This document shows positions 17,801 through 25,005 of a DNA stretch of 25,800 nucleotides, piece by piece. Made by a program: the position numbers and the translations under genes. The stretch is from Lentisphaeria bacterium UBA1791 (GTDB lineage Bacteria > Verrucomicrobiota > Lentisphaeria > Victivallales > Victivallaceae): the NCBI GenBank assembly GCA_002314455.1, contig DCFZ01000047.1:1-25800 (forward strand), in the 5' to 3' direction. Position 1 is the first letter of the stretch. Each line of letters begins with the position of its first letter. The notes under the pieces are model-generated. The model saw nothing but the letters and a program-made list of their open reading frames with translations. It ran no database searches and had not been told where the DNA came from.

Positions 17801-17989
17801 GTTGGCGAATAACGCGGCTTTCAGGTAACGAAGGAGCAGGATCTCGTGGTAGGAAACGCGCCCGAGCGTGCCGTCGAGCCCGAGTTTTTCGGTGTTGTAG
17901 GCAAAAACGACTTCCCAGCCGAGTTTTTCCTGCAAAACGCGGCCTGCGCTTTCCTGCAACAAAATGTTTTCAGAAAATTCCCAACTCAT
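14861..17989 (-). CDS. hsdR: Type I restriction enzyme, endonuclease/translocase subunit HsdR
   Basis: The product is 1042 residues, full length for the family. Start ATG 17989 overlaps the stop of the preceding Fic gene as ATGA, with GGAGAGGG just upstream. Seen: an N-terminal PD-(D/E)xK nuclease core with D150 and E164-L-K166; Walker A GSGKS (301-305); DEAH (401-404); GFTGTP (about 427); and a motif VI-like QTIARANR around residue 690. Together these give the superfamily 2 translocase that pulls DNA past the complex and cuts at a distance. The C-terminal part is helical, fitting binding to the HsdM/HsdS core. No frameshift or missing motif was noticed. It is last in the operon, downstream of the accessory genes. 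Confidence 0.97.
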   Translation of the reverse strand: MSWEFSENILLQESAGRVLQEKLGWEVVFAYNTEKLGLDGTLGRVSYHEILLLRYLKAALFANNDWMTDDYAEKAIKHLLTVSAAAALIQTNEEKYQMLRDGIPVEYRKTNGQREIRYAQIFNFAEPEKNHFLAVKEMKIHGELYHRRTDIVGFVNGIPLLFVELKRQDVDVENAYNLNYTDYQQTIPQIFHYNAFVMLSNGLEAKVGTLGSKYGFFHEWKRLKEEDTGSVDLETMLLGICNKKNFMDLFENFILFDKSGGHTTKILARNHQYLGVNEAVESYTQRKLKEGKLGVFWHTQGSGKSYSMVFFARKIRRKFEGTPTIVVLTDRDELNKQISDTFEACGCLGSVKASKFMPENGAKLIEMLKGNPSFIFTLIQKFNQSEPEPIVPDHDILILSDEAHRTQNGIFADNMCRLLPTAARIGFTGTPLFKYDNITERTFGSYVSIYDFKRAVDDGATVPLYYENRSDLLGIQNPELNEELLEAVEAADLDADQKAKLELELRNDVHILTAEPRLKAIARDFVDHYSDLWTTGKAMFVCVNKVTCVRMFHFVQEFWKEKIAALEKEQKHLDSQQEFQEMERKLNWMRETEMAVVVSQEQNEILHFKNWGLDILPHREKMEKRELDKEFKDADNPFRIVFVCAMWLTGFDVKSLSNIYLDKPLKAHTLMQTIARANRVCDGKSNGLIIDYIGVVKALRQALASYTTRPDGSKDDPTPDKEQLLQRIREIIASIEQYLAEHNFRLDDILEHRDFEKLKFVKQGAEAVCAPLEVRKAFEIQARELFRCVKFAGAKDLLPEEKRKKNAINEIYNQLQKKRKDADNSALMAQVNEIVSSHVEVLPGETEFDARKFDISNIDFDRLQQEFTKKQNKQLVIKDLQDVIEERLAAMMKTNPLRNTYYEQYQSIIEAYNKENKKEEILVVFENLIKLVQSLDDEQKRYVREGFENDEELAIYDLLMKDTLSAGEIKKVKELAKTLLKTIKAKIHELDHWRDKESTKADISISIRDILYEKLPDSYDDLSIASYQQKIYEYVYSTYPAA

Positions 17990-18885
17990 TTTCCCTCTCC
18001 ATGTACCGGCGGTTCGTCGGAATCGCTCTCGTAATAGTAGGAGTAATCAATGCCTTTCATAAACATTTCGCGGTCGTCGATCCGGTCGGTCAGCGCGCCG
18101 GAAAGCAATTGCCGGATGTGCGCGGAATCGGCGACGCTTTCGCGCATCGCCGCAAGATATTCGTTTTTGTCGATCTTGCTCCAATCAACGCATTTTTTCA
18201 GAGAACGCTTGAGCATCAGGTCAAGCCAGATGCGGGTGCTTCTGCCGTTGCCCTCCATAAAAGGATGCGCCACATTCATCTCGACGTATTTGCCGATGAT
18301 CTCGTCCAGCGTCGTTTCCGGCATCGCTTCGATATTGGGCAAAATGGAGTCGAAGTAAAGCGCGTTGGCAAAGGTGAAGCCGCCCTTGCTGATGTTTTTA
18401 TTGCGAATCTGTCCCGCGAAATCGTAAAGTCCGCCGAAAAGATAAGCGTGGATCTGCTGCAGACACTTGACGCTGCCCGGTTCCAACATCGTCAGCAAGC
18501 CGCTTTCAAAGAGCGCATATGCCTTGTTGCGGCTTTTGCCGTCGATGGTATCCTCGCTGTAAGTCAGCCACTTGATGAAAGAAACGGCATTTCGTCCCGG
18601 TATGAATTCAATCAGTGCGAGAATTTCCTTTTGCGGGAAACAATCCGTCAGATAACGCTTCCCGTCCGCCGCCGTCATTTTCAGTTGCCTACAATTTGTA
18701 GTCAACTCGGGATGTTCCTTGCGGAGCCGGGTTTTCAGCACGCTCCAATACTTTCTCGGGTTGGAACTTTCCGTCAAAACGCCGACGATGTCGGCGGCGG
18801 AAAAGAGCCACTGCGCCGACGCCTCGTCCCACGCGGCGCGGACCTCGTGGTCATTGAAAAATCGGATGGAAAGTTTCTGGGTCAT
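17986..18885 (-). CDS. Fic-domain protein with an N-terminal Bro-N-like domain (299 aa)
   Basis: Residues about 5-100 resemble the Bro-N domain, a presumed DNA-binding module of phage and mobile-element proteins (IRFFNDHEVRAAWD, WLFSAADIVGVLTES, KYWSVLKTRL). Residues about 120-270 form a Fic domain with the full active motif HPFMEGNGRSTR (207-218) and an upstream flap NISKGGFTFA. Fic enzymes usually transfer AMP or another phosphate-linked group to protein hydroxyls; the target is unknown. I find no [ST]xxxE[GN] autoinhibitory motif. The C-terminus has the FMKGIDYSYYYE stretch that I associate with this Fic subgroup. It overlaps hsdR by ATGA and begins 11 bases after the preceding gene. It may regulate or respond to the restriction enzyme (inference from position). 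Confidence 0.9.
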   Translation of the reverse strand: MTQKLSIRFFNDHEVRAAWDEASAQWLFSAADIVGVLTESSNPRKYWSVLKTRLRKEHPELTTNCRQLKMTAADGKRYLTDCFPQKEILALIEFIPGRNAVSFIKWLTYSEDTIDGKSRNKAYALFESGLLTMLEPGSVKCLQQIHAYLFGGLYDFAGQIRNKNISKGGFTFANALYFDSILPNIEAMPETTLDEIIGKYVEMNVAHPFMEGNGRSTRIWLDLMLKRSLKKCVDWSKIDKNEYLAAMRESVADSAHIRQLLSGALTDRIDDREMFMKGIDYSYYYESDSDEPPVHGEGK

Positions 18886-18896
18886 AGTCTGGTTTT

Positions 18897-20006
18897 CTAT
18901 TGTAATGGTATTTCTGGCACCCGAGGATCACATCTTTTTGCATTTGTATACGCTAAAACAGATCCCACACTTGTAATGTTAAATGCACAAGGAATTTGCA
19001 TCCACCATTTCGAAATTCCTTGAAGAGTATTATATTTTTTTATATCATTATCAAATTTCTCTTTGACCTGTTGTAGTAATAACGTGTCGTTCTGATAAGA
19101 TGCAAAGATATCTTGCAACACAGATTTTATATGTCCTTTGAGGGATTCGGATAATGCACTGCCTGGCAGAGAAACAGGTAAAAAATCATCTATAGTTCGA
19201 GAACTTGCGACGGACAAGCAGAAATAACCATCAAGATACGGATGGGGCTGTAAAAAATTCAACGGGAGATTATTGTTTTTTAGTTGATCGATCGCTTGCA
19301 TATATTGAGGACTTCCATCTTTTAGTCCGACACAAATAATTCCATTTAATGCGGTTTGATACAGATCCGATGCTTTAGAATTTTTAGAAAAAGGCATAAT
19401 TCGAATTGCGCCTAAATTATCGAGGTGGTCTAACCATTGGATGCCTAAAGGTAAATCGCAATATAATACAGAAGCATACAGTTTATCCAATTTCGACAGT
19501 TGCTTTGAAACGTCAAACAGAAAGGGGTCGTATATACCTCTCATGAAATACTGCGCAGTGGTTAATGCGCAAAGCGCATCGTTGTCTATTTCATCAACAA
19601 TTTTTATCGCATGATGCACACTTGTTTGAACTTTTCGATCGTTTTTTTTGACGTGACATGATAAAAGTTCTGCCAAAAGTTCAAAATCTTCCAAACGCTC
19701 TGTTGACGCCGCCGCCCGTTGTGTGTCTTGAAGAAGATATTGGAAACGGGGATCAGAGAAAGCTTTTTTAAATTCATAATCCTCCGCAACATGCTTGAAT
19801 AGAATTTCATTCATGATATTGATACGTTGGCTGGCTATGGCAGTTGCCTGCAGTAAAGATTCTTGGCAGATACGCCGCGAGATATCAGTACAGATACTTT
19901 GAACATCGGCAATCGACACTCCGTTATTATTAATAATAATATCGCGTCCCGCCTGGTTTTGCTGCGCTCCGTCTCCGGCGACTTGCTTTTGACTACTTAA
20001 TTCCAT
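18897..20006 (-). CDS. 369-aa protein resembling the LPO_1073/Vpar_1526 family, accessory to the R-M operon
   Basis: ATG 20006 follows GGGGAG by 7 bases and overlaps the preceding gene by 14 bases; the frame is open upstream but without a better site. Residues 5-18 read SQKQVAGDGAQQNQ, followed by AGRDIIINNNGVSI. The rest is mostly helical and soluble, with no membrane segment and no catalytic motif I recognise. The Q/N-rich leader followed by GRDIII and a helical body resembles, from memory, proteins annotated as LPO_1073/Vpar_1526 family, whose function I do not know. The gene is strikingly AT-rich (13 of 60 G+C at 19021-19080) compared with hsdR (34 of 60 at 17041-17100). Its leader motif is shared with the small membrane protein encoded just upstream, suggesting partnership. 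Confidence 0.75.
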   Translation of the reverse strand: MELSSQKQVAGDGAQQNQAGRDIIINNNGVSIADVQSICTDISRRICQESLLQATAIASQRINIMNEILFKHVAEDYEFKKAFSDPRFQYLLQDTQRAAASTERLEDFELLAELLSCHVKKNDRKVQTSVHHAIKIVDEIDNDALCALTTAQYFMRGIYDPFLFDVSKQLSKLDKLYASVLYCDLPLGIQWLDHLDNLGAIRIMPFSKNSKASDLYQTALNGIICVGLKDGSPQYMQAIDQLKNNNLPLNFLQPHPYLDGYFCLSVASSRTIDDFLPVSLPGSALSESLKGHIKSVLQDIFASYQNDTLLLQQVKEKFDNDIKKYNTLQGISKWWMQIPCAFNITSVGSVLAYTNAKRCDPRVPEIPLQ

Positions 20007-20268
20007 TATGGATCTCCCCACATTGGTTTTGTGTAGCGTTATCACTGGCAATTTGTTTTTGCGAAAAGGATTTTGACGATGCTGCTTTTTTTTCTTCAGA
20101 ACAATCTACCTTTAGGCTTTGTACTTGGTTGGCGTTATTCCGAGCGACTTGTTTTTGTGTAACACGAACACCAATTTTGTAACCAATGAAACCGCTGACA
20201 AACGTGTCTAAAAAGAATACAACAAGTGCAGTTCCCCATCCATCAAAAATGTAACTCCAGTCAAACAT
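19993..20268 (-). CDS. Small single-span membrane protein with two QKQ-A-Q motifs (91 aa)
   Basis: ATG 20268 follows GAAGGAG by 7 bases and overlaps the hsdS stop by 8 bases. One membrane helix spans about residues 11-33 (WGTALVVFFLDTFVSGFIGYKIG). The hydrophilic tail contains TQKQVARNNANQVQ (37-50) and SQKQIASDNATQNQ (69-82). The same [ST]QKQ[VI]Ax3AxQxQ pattern occurs once at the start of the next gene's product. Its length, overlap on both sides and shared motif argue that it is real and works with the 369-aa protein, perhaps as its membrane anchor (inference). No family recognised. Confidence 0.72.
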   Translation of the reverse strand: MFDWSYIFDGWGTALVVFFLDTFVSGFIGYKIGVRVTQKQVARNNANQVQSLKVDCSEEKKAASSKSFSQKQIASDNATQNQCGEIHNGIK

Positions 20269-21472
20269 GAATCGTCTCCTTCTCGCCACTCATCAATTTT
20301 TGTAGTAGAAGATTTCGCGCAACAACTAATTCTTCGTTTTGTTGTTGTTTTGCTAACATCTGCAAAAACAACGGGGAGGTATACTTTGAAAAATTCGAAA
20401 GCAAACGTCTATCGGGTATTTCCATCGGCATAGATTTTATAATCGAAGAATTAATTGCTTTGGAGATAGAAGATGTACTCCCCAATGAATCGTAGTTGTA
20501 TTTTCTTAGATAGCAATACAGATATTCCCTTGTTTCGTCTTCTGTGATATGAAAATGTGCTATCGCCTCATTTGAGCATAAAGGAATTCCTGCGATCGCA
20601 ACTCTGCCGACAGTCAGTTTAAAGCTCAAAAGGATAGTTCCTGGGGGACTCATTTTGATATGATGTCTTTGGATCGCTTCATCCGTTAAACATTCAGATG
20701 TAGATAGGGAATATACGTTTTCTCCGCCCATATCAGCAATAGAAAGCCAACTTTGACCTTTTGGGGAACATGTAAACCACCATGGCTCTATTCTGGGAGG
20801 TGTTTTCCCTATTGTTATTGAAAAAAAATCTTCTGCTTTGCCTTTTTTCCACCCCTCCGGGATGCCGTTGACGATTTTGGTGTGCTCGTAGCCGGGGAAA
20901 CGGAGGTCGATGAACCACTCCTTGTAGAGCCGCTGGGCGGCTTCTTCCAAAAGTTTGATCTGCTTTTTGTTGTTTTCGATCAAGTCATCGTAGGCAGAGA
21001 GGATGTCAACGGTTTTTTGCATAAGGGACTCTGAAACATCTGGAATAGGAAGGTCGCGCAGTTGCCCTAACGATAAAAATTGTTGACTTGCCCCTTTGGA
21101 GTTTCCTCTCATATGCCCAATAGCTTCCGGGCTTTTGAGATAATACGAGAGCCATTTTCCCTTTAATTCGGAACCGTTGCATTTGAATAACGCAATGTTT
21201 TTTATAGCATAATGTGGAATATCTCTTACTACGGCGACTTCCCCTACCGTACCAATCATAGACATCAAAACATCCCATTTTTCGACAAGACTACGTCGAT
21301 TTATTGATACGTAATCATCTTCTGAGATAAAATATGCATCGGAAGTGTCTATACAACCGTTTTTTATGTGTTTCCCTGTTACCAGTTTGTAGCCGTTTGA
21401 AGTCGGTCGAGGAGTGTCATGCGTTCCATCCCTAACTGATTCGCAGAATGTAGTTGCAGGAATATAGTTCAT
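20261..21472 (-). CDS. hsdS: Type I restriction-modification specificity subunit HsdS
   Basis: The product is 403 residues from ATG 21472, which overlaps the upstream Fic stop as ATGA behind AAGGAG. A longer frame to 21547 lies entirely inside the Fic gene and is rejected. Layout: target-recognition domain 1 (about 1-145), central conserved helix (about 150-192, ILSAYDDLIENNKKQIKLLE ... WFIDLRFPG), target-recognition domain 2 (about 205-365), and distal conserved helix (about 366-403, LLQKLMSGE). Each recognition domain reads half of a bipartite DNA site for both methylation and restriction. The two recognition domains are visibly more AT-rich than the central helix, the usual sign of exchange of specificity domains. 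It is intact, so the system has a defined but unreadable target. Confidence 0.95.
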   Translation of the reverse strand: MNYIPATTFCESVRDGTHDTPRPTSNGYKLVTGKHIKNGCIDTSDAYFISEDDYVSINRRSLVEKWDVLMSMIGTVGEVAVVRDIPHYAIKNIALFKCNGSELKGKWLSYYLKSPEAIGHMRGNSKGASQQFLSLGQLRDLPIPDVSESLMQKTVDILSAYDDLIENNKKQIKLLEEAAQRLYKEWFIDLRFPGYEHTKIVNGIPEGWKKGKAEDFFSITIGKTPPRIEPWWFTCSPKGQSWLSIADMGGENVYSLSTSECLTDEAIQRHHIKMSPPGTILLSFKLTVGRVAIAGIPLCSNEAIAHFHITEDETREYLYCYLRKYNYDSLGSTSSISKAINSSIIKSMPMEIPDRRLLSNFSKYTSPLFLQMLAKQQQNEELVVARNLLLQKLMSGEKETIHV

Positions 21473-21500
21473 ATCCCCATCTCCTTGAAATTCTTGGAAA
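21469..21500 (-). repeat. Coupling junction, copy 2 (Fic end / hsdS start)
   Basis: 32 bases carrying the SKNFKE codons, AAGGAG, GGGG and the ATGA overlap. It matches 22527-22558 with 19 of 20 identical bases in the core TTTCCAARAATTTCAAGGAG. Confidence 0.85.
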
Positions 21501-22530
21501 CTGTCGCCATCTGGTGGTCGGGTTCTCCCTGCGGCACCGCTTCCCAATGACCGCCTTTGTCGGGACCAATGCGACGGAGCAAACCTGCCAACTGCAGACC
21601 TTTGAGAATTTTACGCACGCCGGAGTTACTCAAGCCCGTTGCCGATACCAATTCGCTGATGGTAATGAACGCATTGAGCCTGATTGCCTCAAGTAGCTTA
21701 CGCTGATTGTCAGACAGCGGCTTTTTCTCGCTACTTTTCTTGCTACTTTTCTCGCCACTCGCGACATTCTGATGCTGTTTCAGCGTTTCAAGAATAATTT
21801 TGAGCATCATCTCGACAAAAGGCGCGGAATCCGCCTGTGCATCGGAAATTGCGAGGGCATCGTAATATTCCGACTGTTTCCGTTTGACCATTTCCTCAAT
21901 GGGTAGCCAGTAGAAAATCGGCTTCCAACGGGCGAGAAACAGAGTGTGCCACATCCTCCCCATTCTGCCGTTGCCATCCGCAAAAGGATGGATAAATTCA
22001 AATTCGTAGTGGAAGATGCAACTCTTGATCAACACCGGAAGCGTGGAGTTCTGATACCAGTTCATCAAATCCTGAATCTGTCCCTGAACCAAATGTGCCG
22101 GAGGTGCCAAATGGATACATTTCTCCCCCGCAAAAACCCCGACACCACCCGTGCGGAATTGTCCGTTTTCACACACCAGATCCTGCATCATCAACCGGTG
22201 AGCTCTGAGCAGATCCTCTTGATGCAGCGGATTGAGTTCAAGCAGCAGTTCGTAGGCGCGGTAGGCATTTTTTACTTCACGGATTTCATTGGGATTACCA
22301 AGCACCTTTTTGCCGTTGATGACATCGGTAACCTGACTCAGGGAAAGCGTATTATTCTCAATCGCCAGGGAACTGTGAATACTGCGAATGCGGTTTGCTT
22401 TGCGCAATTCTGGCGAAAGAATATCCTTTTGCTCAACCGTAATCCGCCCCAACAGTTCAGAGATTTCCACAACTGACGAGAGCATTTCGTCATGCAATGT
22501 AAATGGCGGCACCGAAGTCTCTTTCCTCAT
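21469..22530 (-). CDS. Fic family protein with C-terminal winged helix, inserted between hsdM and hsdS (353 aa)
   Basis: ATG 22530 overlaps the hsdM stop as ATGA behind AAGGAG. Seen: an N-terminal autoinhibitory motif SSLAIENN (S54-x3-E58-N59), the Fic core with HPFADGNGRMGR (181-192), and a C-terminal winged-helix-like domain (about 275-335, ISELVSATGLSNSGVRKILK). This is the common class II Fic layout: an AMP-transfer enzyme held off by its own helix, with a DNA-binding domain that may sense or regulate. The last codons (SKNFKEMGI) copy the end of HsdM (SKNFKEFGA), including the ribosome binding site. The gene separates hsdM from hsdS, which are normally adjacent. Target unknown. Confidence 0.92.
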   Translation of the reverse strand: MRKETSVPPFTLHDEMLSSVVEISELLGRITVEQKDILSPELRKANRIRSIHSSLAIENNTLSLSQVTDVINGKKVLGNPNEIREVKNAYRAYELLLELNPLHQEDLLRAHRLMMQDLVCENGQFRTGGVGVFAGEKCIHLAPPAHLVQGQIQDLMNWYQNSTLPVLIKSCIFHYEFEFIHPFADGNGRMGRMWHTLFLARWKPIFYWLPIEEMVKRKQSEYYDALAISDAQADSAPFVEMMLKIILETLKQHQNVASGEKSSKKSSEKKPLSDNQRKLLEAIRLNAFITISELVSATGLSNSGVRKILKGLQLAGLLRRIGPDKGGHWEAVPQGEPDHQMATVSKNFKEMGI

Positions 22531-22558
22531 GCCCCAAACTCCTTGAAATTTTTGGAAA
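22527..22558 (-). repeat. Coupling junction, copy 1 (hsdM end / Fic start)
   Basis: This is the probable original hsdM 3' end, with AAGGAG that would normally drive hsdS translation. It now drives the Fic gene; a near-copy is at 21469-21500. Confidence 0.85.
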
Positions 22559-24491
22559 TCTTTTCCATCAATTCGTTGGACTGCTTCTGCAAATCAAGCA
22601 ACTCCGCGTGGATTTCCCGCATGCGGGCGTGAAAATCGACGCCGTCGTCTTTGACCTCTTCCACGCCGACGTAAGCGCCCGGCGTCAGCGAATATCCTTT
22701 TTCTGCGATCTCCGCGCGATCGGCGATCTTGCAAAAGCCCGGGACGTCGGTATATTGACCATCGTGAAAATGCGAAACAAGATAGTTCGCCTCTTGCAAT
22801 ATTTCCGCAATTTCCTGAACTGCGCTGGAATAAATCGCGCCCTCCATTTCCAACGCTTTCTTATAGCCGGCAAGGCGCGAGAAGCCAACCGCTGCCAAGC
22901 GCTGCTGAACCAGTGGCTTCGGCGCATCTTTCAAGGTTTCCAAAATCGCACCGGTACAGGTATTCGCCAGTGTTTGATTTGCCGTCAACTGTGCCCGAAG
23001 TTCTTCCGGATCTTCCAGCTTTTGCAACGTGACGCTTTGGAGCGCATCGCACAAATGATCCAAGCCGCAGGCAAAGTGACCTCTGCGATCCTCGTCCAAA
23101 ATTTTGCGGTAAGATTCCGCAGTGGTGCGCAGATTTTGCGCCGCCGCGTGAAGTTCATTCAAGTAATCGCTCAAGAACCCTTGATATTTCTCTTTTTCAC
23201 CGCGATAAAGGGAAACGACGGCTTTCAGATTTCTCACCTGCCAAGGCGTCCAGTCGTTCAAGGTGCGGTCGACGACGTGGAAATAGTTCCGGGCGTCGAT
23301 AAAGAGAACTTTGTCCTGCAGCTTTTCCGTTTTCCCCTTATCGAAAAACCACAACGTGCAAGGCAGACTTCTCGTGTAGAAAAAATTGTTCCCGACACTC
23401 AGGATCACGTCGACGTGTCCCGTCTCAAGCAGTTTTTTGCGGATCTCCTTGTCTTTACCCTGACTGTCCGTCGCCGAGGACGCCATCACGAAACCGGCAC
23501 GCCCCGTTTCATTCAAATAAGCGTAAAAATAAGAGATCCAAAGATAGTTGCCGTTGGAAACTTCTTTTGTCTTGGCATTCACGCCGGGCAAGCCGAACGG
23601 CAGACGGCCGGCATTCAGGCAACTTTCCGACTTGACCTTGTCGACGTTAAAGGGCGGGTTCGCCATCACGAAATCACAGCATCCGGCAAGACTGTGGGCG
23701 TCGTGGTAAAAGGAATTCGCCTCGTCCCCGTAGACGATTTTGGCGTTGAGACCGTGAACCGCCATATTCATGATGCAGAGTTTCGCGTTGTATTCCACCT
23801 TTTCCTGCCCGAAAAAGGTCATCGCGGAATTAGCGTTGATTCCGGCGGCTTCGGTAAAGTCCGCGGAAGAAACAAACATTCCGCCGCTCCCGCACGCGGG
23901 ATCGAGGACGGTTCCCCTGACGGGTTCAATGATGTTGACGATCATCCGCACCAGTGATTTCGGCGTGAAAAAGACTCCGTCGTCCGAAGCGACCGCCGGT
24001 GCGAATTTATTGAGAAAATACTCGTAGATTCTGCCGATGACGTCGTCTTTGATCTCGTTCAATTCGCTGTCGTTGAAAGTCCGGAGCAACTCGCGCAGCA
24101 ATTCCCCCTGCAAAATGGAATAGTTTTTCGGCAGGATTCCGGCAAGTTGCGAAGATTCTTTTTCGACCAGTTCCATCGCGTGATTGATCGCATCGGCGAT
24201 ATCGACGTTGTCGGGCAAATTGACCAGGTAGTCATATTGCGCTTCGCGGGGCAGAAAGATCGCACTTTTGGTCTTGAAATCCGCCGCTTCCAGCGGCAAC
24301 ACTCTGCCGTTGCGGCAGGGGCGGCTTTTCAGCAGTTCTTTTTCCACCAGCTTGAACCGGCTGAAAGCGTAACGCAAAAAGATCAGCCCCAAGACCGGCA
24401 TGCAGTACTCCTGCGAAGTGACCTTCGATCCCGCCCGGAGCAGATCCGCGGCTTCCCACAACTTTTTTTCCAGATTTCTGATATTCGTCAT
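22527..24491 (-). CDS. hsdM: Type I restriction-modification N6-adenine methyltransferase subunit HsdM
   Basis: The product is 654 residues from ATG 24491 (MTNIRNLEKKLWEAADLLRA, the usual HsdM opening). In-frame ATGs at 24557 and 24539 lie at or upstream of the predicted transcription start, so they are rejected; the ribosome binding site at 24491 is weak. Seen: N-terminal helical domain (1-160), GVFFTPKSLVRMIV (172-185), SAM-binding motif I DPACGSGGMF (197-206), and the catalytic NPPF (278-281) of adenine N6 methylases. A long helical C-terminus contacts HsdS in this family. First gene of the operon, consistent with methylation being established first. Intact. Confidence 0.96.
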   Translation of the reverse strand: MTNIRNLEKKLWEAADLLRAGSKVTSQEYCMPVLGLIFLRYAFSRFKLVEKELLKSRPCRNGRVLPLEAADFKTKSAIFLPREAQYDYLVNLPDNVDIADAINHAMELVEKESSQLAGILPKNYSILQGELLRELLRTFNDSELNEIKDDVIGRIYEYFLNKFAPAVASDDGVFFTPKSLVRMIVNIIEPVRGTVLDPACGSGGMFVSSADFTEAAGINANSAMTFFGQEKVEYNAKLCIMNMAVHGLNAKIVYGDEANSFYHDAHSLAGCCDFVMANPPFNVDKVKSESCLNAGRLPFGLPGVNAKTKEVSNGNYLWISYFYAYLNETGRAGFVMASSATDSQGKDKEIRKKLLETGHVDVILSVGNNFFYTRSLPCTLWFFDKGKTEKLQDKVLFIDARNYFHVVDRTLNDWTPWQVRNLKAVVSLYRGEKEKYQGFLSDYLNELHAAAQNLRTTAESYRKILDEDRRGHFACGLDHLCDALQSVTLQKLEDPEELRAQLTANQTLANTCTGAILETLKDAPKPLVQQRLAAVGFSRLAGYKKALEMEGAIYSSAVQEIAEILQEANYLVSHFHDGQYTDVPGFCKIADRAEIAEKGYSLTPGAYVGVEEVKDDGVDFHARMREIHAELLDLQKQSNELMEKISKNFKEFGA

Positions 24492-24545
24492 ATGCCATGC
24501 AAGGCCTTTTTTTATCACAAAATCCCCTGTTTTTTTCATAGAGCG

Positions 24546-24574
24546 AATATACCGCATTGTGCCATCATTTTCAA
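24546..24574 (-). promoter_or_regulatory. Promoter of the R-M operon
   Basis: On the minus strand, TTGAAA (24574-24569), a 17-base spacer and TATATT (24551-24546). The expected start is near 24539, leaving a leader of about 48 bases before ATG 24491. This is the only good sigma-70-like promoter I found for the seven-gene operon. Confidence 0.75.
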
Positions 24575-24579
24575 GTGAT

Positions 24580-24977
24580 GATTCCGGCTTTTTGCGGATT
24601 TTGATTGCATTTCGTGTTCTACGGCGCGGAAACGAGATTTCTTCGGTTTTTCGAGGGCTTATGGCACAAACAAGTAGAAAGGTGGATTTTTTTCAGAGAC
24701 AGAGTTGAAAACATCCGGCATTGTCGCGAGACCGTCATCAGCATATGTCGTCGGTCAGATTATGCGAGGGGCGCTCACGCCGCCCCCTCGCGCACCCCCA
24801 AGCGCCCGCACGACGGGATTTTATACTTTGAGCGGTTCCGCAAGCGTGCCAGGCGTTGCCCGTCACGCTCGCGGCGCGTCGATATTGTTGCCGCCCGAAA
24901 AACGGATGTTCCACGCGGGGCTTTGCTCCGCTCTGGCCGCTCCGCCCGCCCCGACTGCTTGAGGTATGTCACAGGGG
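24580..24977. other. Gene-free stretch upstream of the R-M operon, partly very GC-rich
   Basis: No frame with a ribosome binding site or recognisable product was found on either strand. The part from about 24760 to 24960 is strongly GC-rich and contains a hairpin with GCGAGGGG (from 24764) facing CCCCTCGC, plus a GC-rich tract with repeated CCGCTC/CCGCCC words. It looks like remnant or repeat DNA rather than a gene. Confidence 0.5.
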
Positions 24978-25005
24978 AAAATATGCCAACGTCAGTTAGC
25001 TCATG
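24978..25005 (+). repeat. 28-bp direct repeat D, right copy
   Basis: Contains CCAACGTCAGTTAGCTCATG. It has the same orientation as 14387-14414 with two mismatches, and here abuts repeat R directly. Confidence 0.8.

Noticed and set aside
24492..24557. Upstream in-frame ATGs for hsdM
   Set aside because: They lie at or before the predicted transcription start, and family alignment from memory begins at the MTN-type start at 24491.
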